From Zygnema circumcarinatum (taxonomy: Eukaryota > Streptophyta > Zygnematophyceae > Zygnematales > Zygnemataceae): DNA of 64,000 nt. The translations under genes and the position numbers were made by a program. The DNA lies in contig CM074819.1 in the NCBI GenBank assembly GCA_037447605.1, positions 248,269 through 312,268 of the forward strand. Direction: 5' to 3'. Positions 34,401 to 44,553 of this stretch are shown here, one piece after another (the first letter of the stretch is position 1; every line of letters starts with the position of its first letter). The notes below the pieces were generated by a model. It ran no database searches. It worked only from the letters and a program-made list of their open reading frames with translations, and was not told the DNA's origin.

Positions 34401-35444
34401 AGACCAATTTTTTTAAGACTCATCACAAATGTCATTGGTGAACGGTTCGTCCTCCTCCCCGTGTTTTTTTTTTCCTCTTGCAGTATAACCGAACAGAATC
34501 CATCCTGAAAAAGGGTCCAGATCAGATATTGTTCATTGGAAGCTGTGGCCAAGCAGGAGCCTCGTGGCTCTCAACCATGAAGGTGAGGATGCTGCTGGGA
34601 GGTGGCATTATGGGGGCTCTAATTTCCTCCATCAATTCTGAGGAGAAACTGTGTTACCAGAGATATCAGAGACCTCCGTTGAAGGAACACACACGATAGG
34701 CTTCCTCTCTGAACCTTCATAAGGTGTTTTTTTTTGTGACGAGATGCATGGCGGCGCCCTCATAAGGATTCCTGGCTGGGAATTGGAGGCAGATGCAAGA
34801 CATCCAATCATGGTGCCGCGGAAATTTGTCGCGATTAGGAGAACGAGCGGATTGGAAGCTGCTTATATGGCGGAGCAGTCCGGCGGCCCACCCGTACTTG
34901 GGGCCGAGCATCAACCCCATGTTTGAAGGCTACCATGGGCAGCGCATGTTCTTGACGTATCCCTTGGTGGAGCAGTTCAACTCCTTGTGTTTAGACATTT
35001 TGGCAAGGTCAGCCGATGGCTGCCCCCCCCCCCCCTCTCTCTCTCTCGCTCCCACTCTCTCCCTCTCTCTCTCTCATGTTCTATACCGGTCGTCCTTGTT
35101 ATGAGGAGTGCAAGACAAGCAGCTGTCCACTTACTGAGTGCGATATTTTCTATTGATTTTTGGATTGCGTGCGGTTACGTGTGCACAGGGCGGGGTTCAT
35201 GGATCACCGATTTCTGTATTTGGACGAGTACGCGATCACGGAGCCGACAAAAGGAATGCAGACGGACGGGCTCCACGTGTACTACAACGCGCGGTCGCCG
35301 AACCTCGTGGTTCCCTGGACCGTCTTCAACAGCTTCTTGGCGCTCCTCGTGGAGGCCATCAGGAAAAAAATAATCGGCGGAAACCCGCAAAGCATCGGAA
35401 TGGCATCATCGCCTCCGCAACAATCGGGCGGAGACACGGCGTAG
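31470..35444 (+). CDS. NXPE-like type II membrane SGNH/PC-esterase-fold protein, copy C
   Basis: This 575-residue paralogue of gene A has exons 31470-31546, 32111-32167, 32384-32767, 33016-33091, 33292-33474, 33747-33934, 34137-34329, 34484-34582, 34793-35007 and 35189-35444. Four exons (76, 183, 193, 215 nt) have the same lengths as in gene A, so the intron positions are shared. Features in order are a Gly/Ala-rich tail, the anchor FFMLVLAFVATSIWFS, and a short coiled coil (VKAEISQLREQVSLLRR). Next comes the Ig/filamin-like segment FYARLSGPAIVVG through PGKYRLDIWLLYD. A Cys-rich block (CLTQCHDSGPWEVPLG, CREHFGG, KWIKCRQWLVLC) leads to the SGNH blocks FYGDSTVREL (Ser366), LFIGSCG and TDGLHVYYN (Asp517, His520). 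A Golgi glycan acyltransferase or esterase role is inferred. The C-terminal 20 residues are Ser/Gly/Gln-rich. Exon 1 is the least certain part. An alternative start at the internal Met of the anchor would remove the tail. Confidence 0.82.
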
Positions 35445-35508
35445 GGATGGCCCTCCATGCCTTCGCTCCATTTTAAATAGGCCTTTTCATTTTTCAAAAA
35501 AACGTGTA
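35445..35508. other. 3' flank of NXPE-like gene C
   Basis: Short AT-rich flank between the stop codon and the TIR element; nothing else is seen. Confidence 0.4.
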
Positions 35509-36093
35509 CCGTAAAACCGAACAGGTTGAGAAATTGAGAAACGAGTATACTTGATTTCTCGGTTCTCAATCGTTTTGTATAGGGTTGAACTTTGAATACT
35601 CGAGGTCGAAACTTTTTCAATTTAAGAAAGTGAAAAGTTTTAAAGAAAAAGATCGAAAACTCAACATGTTCGGTCGTGCGTGTGGATTCCAGTTTTTGTT
35701 TTATTTTTTGATGGTTCCGTGCAATTTGAGGTATCCGGTAAAACTGGGCCTCGTTCTTTTTTGTACGACACTTCCCGCGGGCAGATCAACAATTTTTGTA
35801 CGGTCAAGCGGGTCCACGCTCTCTGCGATCCACTAAAATCTCATTGTTGATCGGTGGACCCGATGAAAACTCAAATTGAACACGAACGATAATTAACTGT
35901 TCAATGTTCAATTGGCTCTTCAAAAAAATTAAATTGAGAAAAAATTTGAGGAATTCATTTCTCATTTCTCTAAGTGAATCGTGTTCACAAATGTAAGGTT
36001 TTTTTTTTGAGAAACTGGTTTTGAAAGTTTTTTTTTTTTAAACGAAGCCAAAATCTTTAATTTCCATTCTTCTTCTCCTGTTCGGTTTTACAG
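35509..36093. mobile_element. TA-flanked MITE, 585 bp
   Basis: Inverted termini CYGTAAAACCGAACAGG (17 bp, one mismatch) are each bordered by TA. The interior is AT-rich, non-coding and internally self-complementary, with several GAGAAATTGAG / TTTCTCATTTCTC words. Size, termini and TA borders fit a Tc1/mariner-type non-autonomous element. Confidence 0.8.
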
Positions 36094-36229
36094 TAGATAT
36101 GACTGAATCCGGCTGAGCATGTGAATAATCCAAAATCTTTCTTTGCGGACATTTACTTGAGAGTTGTCGGGTTGCGCGTGTCTCATGTTGCACATGGACC
36201 AGCAGGGGCAGTGTGAGACCACCTGCCCG

Positions 36230-36540
36230 CCCGCGTCAAGACATGCATGCGTGCATGCATGGGCGTGCAGGGGGCACATGCATGGACACATTCGCTAGCG
36301 ACAAAACCACGTCAGTCGGCTCTCGCCACGTCATAGTGACCATGAACAATCCAACGCTTGCTCGCTCGCTCGCTGAACCGACACGCGCGCGCGCGCGCAC
36401 TGGCTGGCTGGCTAGTTCGCATGCATGCCCACATGGCGCTGTTGCCAACTTGCAGCGCTCATGTTGTTAGATGGTTGTGGTAATGGTCATGGTTGTTGGT
36501 CATGGTCACGGTCATGGTCATGATCATTGTCATGGTTATT
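36230..36540. repeat. Cluster of short simple repeats
   Basis: Successive short runs of CATGCATG, GCTC, CGCG, GGCT and GGTCAT words in about 300 bp, with no gene. The alternating purine-pyrimidine runs could adopt Z-DNA, which is inference only. Confidence 0.6.
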
Positions 36541-36578
36541 CTGAACAAGAATGCGACCACCCCTCTTGCCTCGCCTCT

Positions 36579-36937
36579 ATAGATCCGTATGTATCAAACG
36601 CGTGTATTAATACACTGTATAATACATGCGTATTATACACCATTTTAAAAATACAGTGTATTTTATATGTATTTAACGTATTTTCTTTTGATTTCTCGCT
36701 AATTGAACAGAGATTGATTATTGGCCAACCAACAACTCAACACGTGTGACGGGCCACACGTGTGACACGTGTGGCCGTATAGTTCCGTACACAGTTTTCG
36801 TACAGAAATTCCGTACGACTCTATGTCTGGTTGTACGGATGTTAACAGTTGCGTTCGGGTTTTATACAATGTAAAATACTGTATTAATACTGTATTATAC
36901 ATTGTATTAAACCTCAAAGTGTATAATACGGATCTAT
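36579..36937. mobile_element. AT-rich palindromic TIR element, ~359 bp
   Basis: Perfect 12-bp inverted termini ATAGATCCGTAT / ATACGGATCTAT enclose DNA rich in TGTATTAATAC and TGTATAATAC palindromes near both ends. No ORF. The GTAC-rich centre (36780-36840) is unrelated to the ends. Confidence 0.6.
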
Positions 36938-37151
36938 ACTCGCCTCGCTACCATATCGGGGTTCATATTGAATATTTCCGATACAGTATCCCTCCCGTAT
37001 CGGTTCCGGCAGCATCGCACCCGATATATCGTCCCGACCGACCGACCGACCATCCAGCGCGTGTGCACCGTACGATCTGCAGCGGCACGGCGGCTGCCGT
37101 ACAGACGACAAAAAGTCCATACTGTACAAGAAATTTTTAGCGTTTTAGATT

Positions 37152-38172
37152 GGGTAGTGTTATTTCCACCCTTTTTTTTGGATCAAAAAACCCCTTCCCG
37201 GCCGGGCAGATTTTAAAAAGGCTTAAAAACGGAAAATGCTTTTCTCACACCTTCTTAGAATCGATACCCACCTTTTTCCGTCGACAGAATATATTTTTGC
37301 AAAAGGAAAATGATACCCGTCACCCCGTTTTGAATATCTCGTCCCTCTGATTGAGAGAAAAAAAATAATGTTAGGGCCTGCCCGAATCTGCTCGGACCGG
37401 AAGATCCGTCCGCCACGAGATCGTTCACTGGTGTCCGTCCTTTACACGTGTGGTGAACCTCAGCCGCCGATTCTCTTGCAAATCGCACCACGGTAGGTCA
37501 CAGCCGGGCTCGGTCCCAGCGAATGGCACGTGCCCACGTGTCCCACTCAAACCGTATCGCACGGGCAAGTGCGCGCGTCCCTCGGCCCGAGATGACCGCC
37601 AGCCTGGGGCGGTTCGCCATTGACAACTGGCAATCATAATCTGCCACGTGCTATTTTTATGACGTGGCAAATGTTTTTTTGGTCAAGGCAATCAACAAAT
37701 TCAATTTGCGTTTCCTCGAAGTTGCGACCGTACAACGTTTGTACAGACCCACTTTTGAGTCGGCTTTGGTGGGACACATGGGCACATCCCATTCGCTGGG
37801 ACCGAGCCCGCTCTGTGATCTGCCGTGGTGCGATCTACCAGAGAATCGACGGCGGAGGTTAACCGCAAGTGTGAGGGACGGCCACTCGCGAACGATCTCG
37901 TGGCGGACGGATCTTCCGGTCCGAGCAGATTCGGGCAGGCCCTAACATATGTTTTTCTCTCAAACAAAAAATCAGGGGGACGAGATATTCAAAATGCAGT
38001 GACGGGGTATCATTTTCCTTGTTTTGAAAAAATAAAATCTGCCGACGGATAAAGGTTGGTATCTATTCTAAAAAGGTGCGAGGAAAGCATTTTCCGTTTT
38101 TAAGCCTTTTCAAAATCTGCCCGGCCGGGAAGGGTTGTTTTGATAAAAAATGGGGTGGAAATAACATAACCC
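37152..38172. mobile_element. Foldback element with ~400-bp inverted arms (copy 1)
   Basis: The left arm starts GGGTAGTGTTATTTCCACCC and the right arm ends with a near-exact reverse complement. The arms stay complementary for about 400 bp, including CGGCCGGGCAG, a CACGTGGGCACGTGCCA-like block and TCGTGGCGGACGGATCTTCC, around a ~200-bp centre. No coding capacity. TTAGATT-like words flank both ends and may be the target-site duplication. Confidence 0.85.
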
Positions 38173-38350
38173 GTTAGATTTGAGAATTAGAACGCTTTAA
38201 TATCTAAAAGTTTCAAACTCTTTTAGAACGTTCGTACGATTGTTGAGATTGTGCAACACATACGGTTTGTACGGCCCACGAAGTGGCGCTGGCCTGTCAG
38301 TGGCTGCCGGATGTTCGTACGATCGTACGATTCTCCGGCAAGTTTTAAGG

Positions 38351-39316
38351 CGTTTTATAAAGGGTAGTGATATTTCCACCCCTTTTTTGGATCCAAACAC
38401 CCCTTCCCGGCCGGGCAGATTTCAAAAAGGATTAAAAACGGAAAATGCTTTTTTCACACCTTTTTGGAATCGATACCCACCCTCCATCGGCAGATTTTAT
38501 TTTTGCGAAACAAGGAAATAACCCGTCACCCCATTTTGAATATCCCGCCTACCTGAATTTTTTTCACAATTGCGGTCAATCGCAGCCGTCGATTCCCTCG
38601 CAGATCGCAACACGGCAGATCAGTATTTGATCTGCAGCCGGGCTCGGTCACAGCGAATGGCACGTGCCCACGTATCCCGCCAAACTCGTCTCAAAGGTTT
38701 GTCCGTACAAATGTCGTACGGTCGAAACTTTTGAGGAACCCAATAATTCGTACATTGAGAGCTTGGACCAATCAAAGTTTTCCACGTCATAAATTTAACA
38801 CGTGGCAGATGTTGATTGGCTGAGAGCTGACAATGCACGAGATCTCGGGCCGGGGGACGCGCGCACTCGCACTTGCGATCCGGCTTTGGCGGGACTCGTG
38901 GGCGCTTTCCATTCGCTAAGATCGAGCCCGGCTGCAGATCGAACGGTGATCTGCAGTGGTGCGATCTGCGAGGGAAATCGACAGATGCGATTGACACGCA
39001 CGTGTGAAGGACGGACACCCGCGAACGATCTCGTGGCGGACGGATCTTCCGCTCCGAGCGGATTCGGGCAGGCAGATATTTCTTTCCCTCAAAAAAAAAA
39101 TTCAGGGAGGCGGGATACAGTATTCAAAATGCGGTGACGGGGTATCATTTTCCTTGGTTAGCAAAAATAAAATCAGCCGACGAAAGGTGGGTATCGATTC
39201 CAAAAAGGTGTGAAAAAAGCATTTTCCTTTTTTAATCCCTTTTGAAATCTGCCCGGCCGGGAAGGGGTGTTTGGATCCAAAAAAGGGGTGGAAATATCAC
39301 TACCCTTTATAAAACG
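38351..39316. mobile_element. Foldback element (copy 2)
   Basis: This copy has the same structure as the one at 37152-38172 and lies only ~180 bp from it. Outermost inverted bases CGTTTTATAAAGGGTAGTGA recur reverse-complemented at the right end. Arms of about 350 bp include the CCCGGCCGGGCAG motif and the GGATCCAAACACCCC block. Confidence 0.85.
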
Positions 39317-39326
39317 GCCTGACTTT

Positions 39327-39707
39327 TAGGGTGGGGGTCCATCAGCGATTTTTCGCCGACGTGGAGGTACAGGCGTTGTTTTGGAGGATGATGTGGCGCC
39401 GTCGTGGCGCCGACTAGGACCGACGTGGAGGTACAGGCGTAGTTCCCCAAAACATACCCCCTGAAAAAAATTCCCTAGAACTATGCCTGAGTTTTCCAAT
39501 CGTGCGCCGCCGCGTGGCGTTGAAGATCCGTTCGAGATGCCACGGGGGTACGGCGGCCACGCTGGCGCACAGCCGCCAACGCGCCTTTGGCGACGCACGT
39601 ACGGTAACCGCGGTGGGCCACGGTGGACGAGTAAGTGTGTCCACGTGGCGTCCGCTGATTGGCTCGCGCGACCTCTGATGGAACCCGCAATTCTCCCTTC
39701 ATGACTC
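39327..39707. repeat. Dispersed repeat with inverted termini, left end (copy 1)
   Basis: It starts TAGGGTGGGGGTCCATCAGC. The same word reverse-complemented closes the related copy at 48851. It shares about 100 bp of near-identical sequence with 48690-48805, running up to CTTCATGACTC, where the assembly gap begins, so its right terminus is missing here. Confidence 0.75.
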
Positions 39708-39717
39708 NNNNNNNNNN
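39708..39717. other. Assembly gap (10 Ns)
   Basis: Ten Ns, probably a placeholder of unknown true length. It sits exactly between a repeat and the recombinase locus, so the order across it should be treated as a scaffold join. Confidence 0.99.
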
Positions 39718-40029
39718 CGAAGCGTGGAGCGTATTTGATGATGCCTCTTATCTAGTGAAGAAGAATGGATGTATTATAGGAGATGAAGAGCTTAAAAGGA
39801 CAATATTTGCAGCGGAAACGACAATTGAAGAAGAAGAGGAACAAAGACGCGACATGCCTATAAAGCCAAGGTATGCTATTGGCTTTCTGCTTTCTGCTTT
39901 TCACTTTCTGCTTTCTGCTCTGTGCTTTCTGCTTTTTGCTTTTGGCTTTCTACTCTTCGCTTTTTGCTTTTGCTTCTCTCTCGTGATTCCCCCGCTTCGC
40001 CGCTAGACTCTGCATTCTTGCATTCCCGG

Positions 40030-40430
40030 GTGATTCGCATTCTCTATTCTCGTGATTCTCGGTGATTTTGCTTTCTCGATTCTGCATTCTCGCATTCTCA
40101 AGATTCTGTATTCTGCATTCTCAGATTCTGTATTCTCGTGATTCTCAGCATTCTCAAGATTCTCAGATTCTCGTGACTCTCAAGATTCTCCTCAGATTCT
40201 GCATTCTCGCGATTCTGCATTCTGTATTCTGCATTCTCGACTTCTGTATTCGCGATTCTCAAGATTCTACATTCTCGCGAATCTACATTCTACATTCTCG
40301 CCATTGTTGGCTTCGCTCGCGATTCCCCGGTGATTCCGTGATTTTGTACAAGTGTCGCCGTACTTGCATTCGGGTATTTTGTATTCTCGTGATTCTCGTA
40401 TTCCCGCATTCCTCGCTTTTGGTTGGGCTT
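40030..40430. repeat. Degenerate ATTCTCG / GCATTCT array, block 1
   Basis: Short words such as GATTCTCG, GCATTCTC and GATTCTGTATTCTC recur irregularly with no fixed period. A related CTTTCTGCTTT run precedes it at 39890-39970. Confidence 0.85.
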
Positions 40431-40904
40431 TCTTCAAATTAGGTACATTTTATGTCACTCTTTTCAAGAATTATTGAATTAAGGGTTTCTTTTCTCTCTG
40501 CTTTTGTGCGTATAACCATGTACCAAAGCCACCATTAGTTTCTCAAGTGGTGTTGACTCAAAAATCTAATGAAGGCATCATAGCACGCCTGCACAAAAGC
40601 AATTTGTTGCTGGGTTTCGTTAAAACAGGGTCGAGTGCCGCCCACATCTCGAAAGAAATGGCAAGATTTTGGTTTTGGAGATTAGACACGGTACTCCGTT
40701 GAACGCAGTCCTTTAACCCCCAAAGACTTTGTCTAATAGTATTTTTGCATCAGAACATGCCCAAAAACTATCAACATTTTATAACACACACGATCACGAT
40801 TCAGCGTAAAGTGTTTAAAACTGCAGTTCGTAAGTATACGCGGAGATCATGGCCCGCTTCTACCGATGAAAGACGACTCAGTAAGTTATCTTTTTGTTTC
40901 TTCT

Positions 40905-41530
40905 CGCTTCTCAAGATTCTCACAGATTCTGTAGATTTCCTCGCGATTCAAGATTCAAAGATTTTGCATTCTCGCGATTCTCGCATTCTCAAGATTCTCG
41001 ATTCTCGCTTTCGTGATTCTCGCATTCTGCATTCGCAGATTCTCAGATTAGATTCTCGGTGATCTTCTCGCGATTCTCGCGATTCTCGCAGATTCTCCGT
41101 GATTCTCGTGATTTTGTATTTTGCTTTCTCGATTCTCAGATTCTCAGATTTTGTATTCCTCGTGATTCTCGGTGATTTTGCATTCTGCATTCCTCGCAGA
41201 CTTCCTCGCGATTCTCGCGATTTTGTATTTTTGCATTCTCAGATTCTCGGTGATTCTCGCGATTCGGTGATTTTGCAATCTCAGATCGATTTTGCATTCT
41301 CAGATTCTCGTGATTTTGTACACCGCATTCTCGCATTCCGTATTCTCGATTCTGCATTCTCAGATTCTCATTTTGTATTCCTCGTGATTTTGCATTCTCG
41401 TGATTCTCGTGATTTTGCATTCTCGGGTGATTCTCGCATGCCGCAAAGATTTCCCCTCGCGACGCCGTGATTTCGCAGATTCTCGCGATTCTCCGTGATT
41501 CTCGCAGATTCTCGGTGATTCCCCGTGACT
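40905..41530. repeat. Degenerate ATTCTCG / GCATTCT array, block 2
   Basis: The same word family as block 1 over about 620 bp, sitting between coding fragments of the recombinase locus, as if it had expanded within an intron. Confidence 0.85.
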
Positions 41531-42558
41531 TCAAGCAGTTGTTTGTCGCTTCTTTCCCTCTTTGTCGCCTCGACCTCCTTCTCTCCCTCCTTACTTGCTC
41601 TCCCCCTCCCCCCCCCTCCCTCCTCCTCCCTCTCTAAATGTCTTTTAGTTTTTTGTGTCTACAGGATGTTCATTGATCCTAAACGAGGGACTGTTAAGGA
41701 TAAACTAGCGCTTTCAGACTTTCAAAAGTTATTAAGGTATATGGGGTCATTCAACAACGAAACATATTTAAAGTATGGTAAGTATGGTAGCTACAGCAAA
41801 GGCAATGATGCTTCGAGGAGATGACCAAAGATCAATTCGGTTGGTCGATCTATTTATTGATGATATGGCTACAACAGCTATTGGCCCATCTGAATGTACT
41901 GTCCTAGGTGTGGTGTCACGTGGGGGGAAAAAGAACTCGGGAGGAGCAGATCCGGAATTTTGCAGTCATGGATGGATATCAATAATGATATTTGTTCCAC
42001 GTGTTCATTGTATCGTAAGAACCTCCTCCGTGATCTTCGAGCAACTACCTTTTGGTGAGTCTAAACTTATCCAATCAACTATTATTTGTGTATTTTGTTT
42101 TATATTTTTGCACAAATGTATTGTTTTTATTGACACGTTTGTTTGTTGATTTGCAGGTACAAAACCTTATTGTTTCCATCCAAAGACTCCACCCAGGTTG
42201 AAATGTGTAATGCGGAAGCACAAATCAAAAGTTCATGAAAAAATCATTGGAGCACTCCTAGGATCTCCGCTTGTTCAGAACCTTGCACATATTCCGTGGC
42301 GCGGCAGCAAGGGAATGTTTCGCGCACTCTTGTGGGTTTGATCAAATCCAGGTGGCAGGGAGGTGGGGCCAAGCTTCAAATAAATCCCTTGCAATCAATT
42401 ACCTTTCTTCGATTGTCCCTCCCGTCTGTAGGGTGCTTGCAGGATTCAAAAAGGAAGGCGATGATTATTTTTTGGAGCGTTCTTGTCTTAAACCAAATGA
42501 AGCGCTTGTGAATATGGTTTTCCCATTTCTTCCCGACCTTGAAGCTATTGTACAGCAG

Positions 42559-43392
42559 GTAATATGTCATACTGCATGGATCTTTTGGCTGGAAGTCAAA
42601 GAAAGGGTGTGAAAGAGATTGAGGGGAGGGGAAAGGGTTAACGTTATGTGTTTTTATGGGTAGGTTACTCGTTGAGGGCCTTTTAAGTCTCGGAATCTTT
42701 CAGCAGGAGGCTTTGTGGACATGCTGCGTTATTTTGCATGTGTTTTATTGCAAGATGCATCGTTCGCTCCACAAATTCCATTGTTCGCGAATCATCCATT
42801 CTTCCAACGGTGAGCAATGGGTATGGTCTTCCTTTCAAGGTTGTTACTGCTTTTTTTGTTGCTGGCCCTTTTGCACTTGCTGCTTTTAGTGCTCCTTTCT
42901 CTGCTTCTGCTGCTGCTGCTCCTGTTTCAGCTGTTTTTGCTATTGTTGAGAAAACACTGCTACAGCTGCTGTTGCTACTGCTGCTATGTTTTCTGCTGCG
43001 ACTGCTTCTTTTTTTGCTTTTGTTGTGTTAAGTCACAAGTGGTGATGCTGTTGCCGCGGGCTGATTGGAGGTGAGCTGAGAGCAAGAAGGAGTGAAGGGG
43101 CTTCATTAACGGGTGAGGCGGACGTCAGCCTGTCTTGAGTAAGGTTGTTATTTCGAAGAAGTTCTCAATTTGGCGCAGAGCGCCAGGATCGAAAGGAGCA
43201 GCCAAGGAGGCCTCGGACAGATCCGCTAAGACAACACACCATGGACTCGAACTATGGTGAGTAAAACCATGCTGCATCACCATCACCATCTCTTAGTGTG
43301 TAATAAACAAAATTGTATTGATATCCCTCATTACAGTCCCATTTTCGCCACTAGTTGTATAGTTTTCAAGTGTCAACTTTTTTTGTTGATTT
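42559..43392. other. Spacer between recombinase core and GCR1_C ORF
   Basis: Contains a low-complexity TTGCTGCTGC / CTGCTTTTT stretch (42845-43030) and a possible short exon MDSNY ending at a GT donor (43243-43258). Its phase does not fit the 43420 acceptor. No recognised domain. Confidence 0.35.
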
Positions 43393-44553
43393 ATGGGCAA
43401 AGAGCAATATTTGCAGGGGAGCAATGAACACCAGACACAAGTGGGACGACAAAGCCGGGGTGATGGCATGGACCAAAGGTCAGAGCTGGGAAGCGAAGGT
43501 AGAGGGGAGTACTTGCAAGGCGGCATGCAGGAAAGGACAGATGTGGGCAGAGAAGGCAGGGGCCAAGACATGCAAGGAGGCACGGGGCCAAGCATGGACG
43601 AGGAAATGAACGGTTGGGGCCAAGGCAGTCAAAGAGGCAGGGGAGCAAGCATGGACGAGGAAAGAAACGGTTGGGGCCAAGGCAGTCAAAGAGGCAGGGG
43701 AGCAAGCATGGACGAGGAAAGAAACGGTTGGGGCCAAGGCAGTCAAAGAGGCAGGGGAGCAAGCATGGACGAGGAAAGAAACGGTTGGGGCCAAGGCAGT
43801 CAAAGAGGCAGGGGAGCAAGCATGGACGAGGAAAGAAACGGTTGGGGCCAAGGCAGTCAAAGAGGCAGGGGAGCAAGCATGGACGAGGAAAGAAACGGTT
43901 GGGGCCAAGGCAGTCAGAGAGGCAGGCCAGGAATGGGGCCAGGCATAGAGCCAGGAATGGGGCCAGGAATGGGGCGAGGAATGGGGCCAGGAATGGGGCC
44001 AGGAATGGGGCCAGGAATGGGGCCAGGAATGGGGCCAGGAATGGGGCCAGGAATGGGGCCAGCCATGGGGCCAGCCATGGGGCCAGCCATGGGGCCAGCC
44101 ATGGGGCCAGGGGCTAAAGACGGTCAGGGACTTAGAGTGCATGTTGGGAAACAGTTAGATAGATATTTAGTCAGCATGCACACAGATGTACTTAGCTTGT
44201 GGAAGGAGTTCTGGATTGTCGGGCCAGAAGGAAAAAAGCCCATCATCGAATTGATGGCATTTTTTGGTGTGACGCGTTGGTACAGTGGTGGACGACAAGG
44301 AGAAAATAATCGGAAAAATGCTTGGTGGAATCGAATGTATCCTATTGTCATAGAAATTATATGGAGGATGGATGTGAGGGTGGTGAAGACGGTGAAAACT
44401 GCAGTGGCTGCATCGCCCTTCAATGATGAAGGGGCTGTCAGTCCAAAACCATTGATGGTTTGGTCCGGGCTTAAAAGGTGGGATGTTGTTAAAAGGGGGA
44501 ACAGTGGGACTGGTCGTGAAGCTTTGGGGAATGTTGGAAAAGAACCGGATTGA
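43393..44553 (+). CDS. GCR1_C-like DNA-binding domain ORF with tandem-repeat linker
   Basis: This is a 386-codon open frame. Residues ~1-55 are Gly/Gln/Glu-rich. Next come six copies of a 19-residue unit (57 bp) based on GRGASMDEERNGWGQGSQR, then about 15 copies of PGMG/PAMG encoded by a 12-bp repeat. From about residue 245 comes a compact domain, TDVLSLWKEFWIVGPEGKKP then FGVTRWYSGG and WWNRMYPIVIEIIWRM. The LWxEF...G...W...R...I pattern matches the GCR1_C DNA-binding domain that closes Crypton/Ndc10-type recombinases. It lies 0.8 kb downstream of the recombinase core on the same strand, so it is probably that protein's C-terminal exon, though no splice path was proven. An acceptor CAG at 43418-43420 is in frame. 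The reverse strand is also open through the repeat, which is a composition artefact. Confidence 0.6.
   Translation: MGKEQYLQGSNEHQTQVGRQSRGDGMDQRSELGSEGRGEYLQGGMQERTDVGREGRGQDMQGGTGPSMDEEMNGWGQGSQRGRGASMDEERNGWGQGSQRGRGASMDEERNGWGQGSQRGRGASMDEERNGWGQGSQRGRGASMDEERNGWGQGSQRGRGASMDEERNGWGQGSQRGRPGMGPGIEPGMGPGMGRGMGPGMGPGMGPGMGPGMGPGMGPGMGPAMGPAMGPAMGPAMGPGAKDGQGLRVHVGKQLDRYLVSMHTDVLSLWKEFWIVGPEGKKPIIELMAFFGVTRWYSGGRQGENNRKNAWWNRMYPIVIEIIWRMDVRVVKTVKTAVAASPFNDEGAVSPKPLMVWSGLKRWDVVKRGNSGTGREALGNVGKEPD

Larger units (their letters stand above)
39718..42558 (+). pseudogene. Decayed tyrosine recombinase, Crypton / Ndc10 (CBF3-domain) type
   Basis: Fragments in consistent order look like a tyrosine recombinase that would cut and rejoin DNA through a catalytic tyrosine. 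N-terminal pieces lie at 39718-39870 (DEELKRTIFAAETTIEEEEE) and 40533-40715 (NEGIIARLHKSNLLLGFVKT). A further piece lies at 40752-40880 (TIQRKVFKTAVRKYTRRSWP), then one from 41665 (DFQKLLRYMGSFNNETYLKY). The core follows with MMLRGDDQRSIRLVDLFIDD (Arg I), LHIFRGAAAR (HxxR box), QVAGRWGQASNKSLAINYL (W/H III and Tyr) and PPVCRVLAGFKKEGDDYFLE. The frame changes without a plausible intron near 41775 and again between 42157 and 42271, so the copy is probably dead. The catalytic residues are all present. Introns or insertions between the fragments consist of degenerate ATTCTCG repeats. Family placement rests on motif recognition only. Confidence 0.6.

Noticed and set aside
43391-44142. Minus-strand ORFs of 161 and 220 codons with Trp-Pro-His-Ser repeats
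   Set aside because: They mirror the tandem repeats of the plus-strand GCR1_C frame, which alone contains a recognisable domain.
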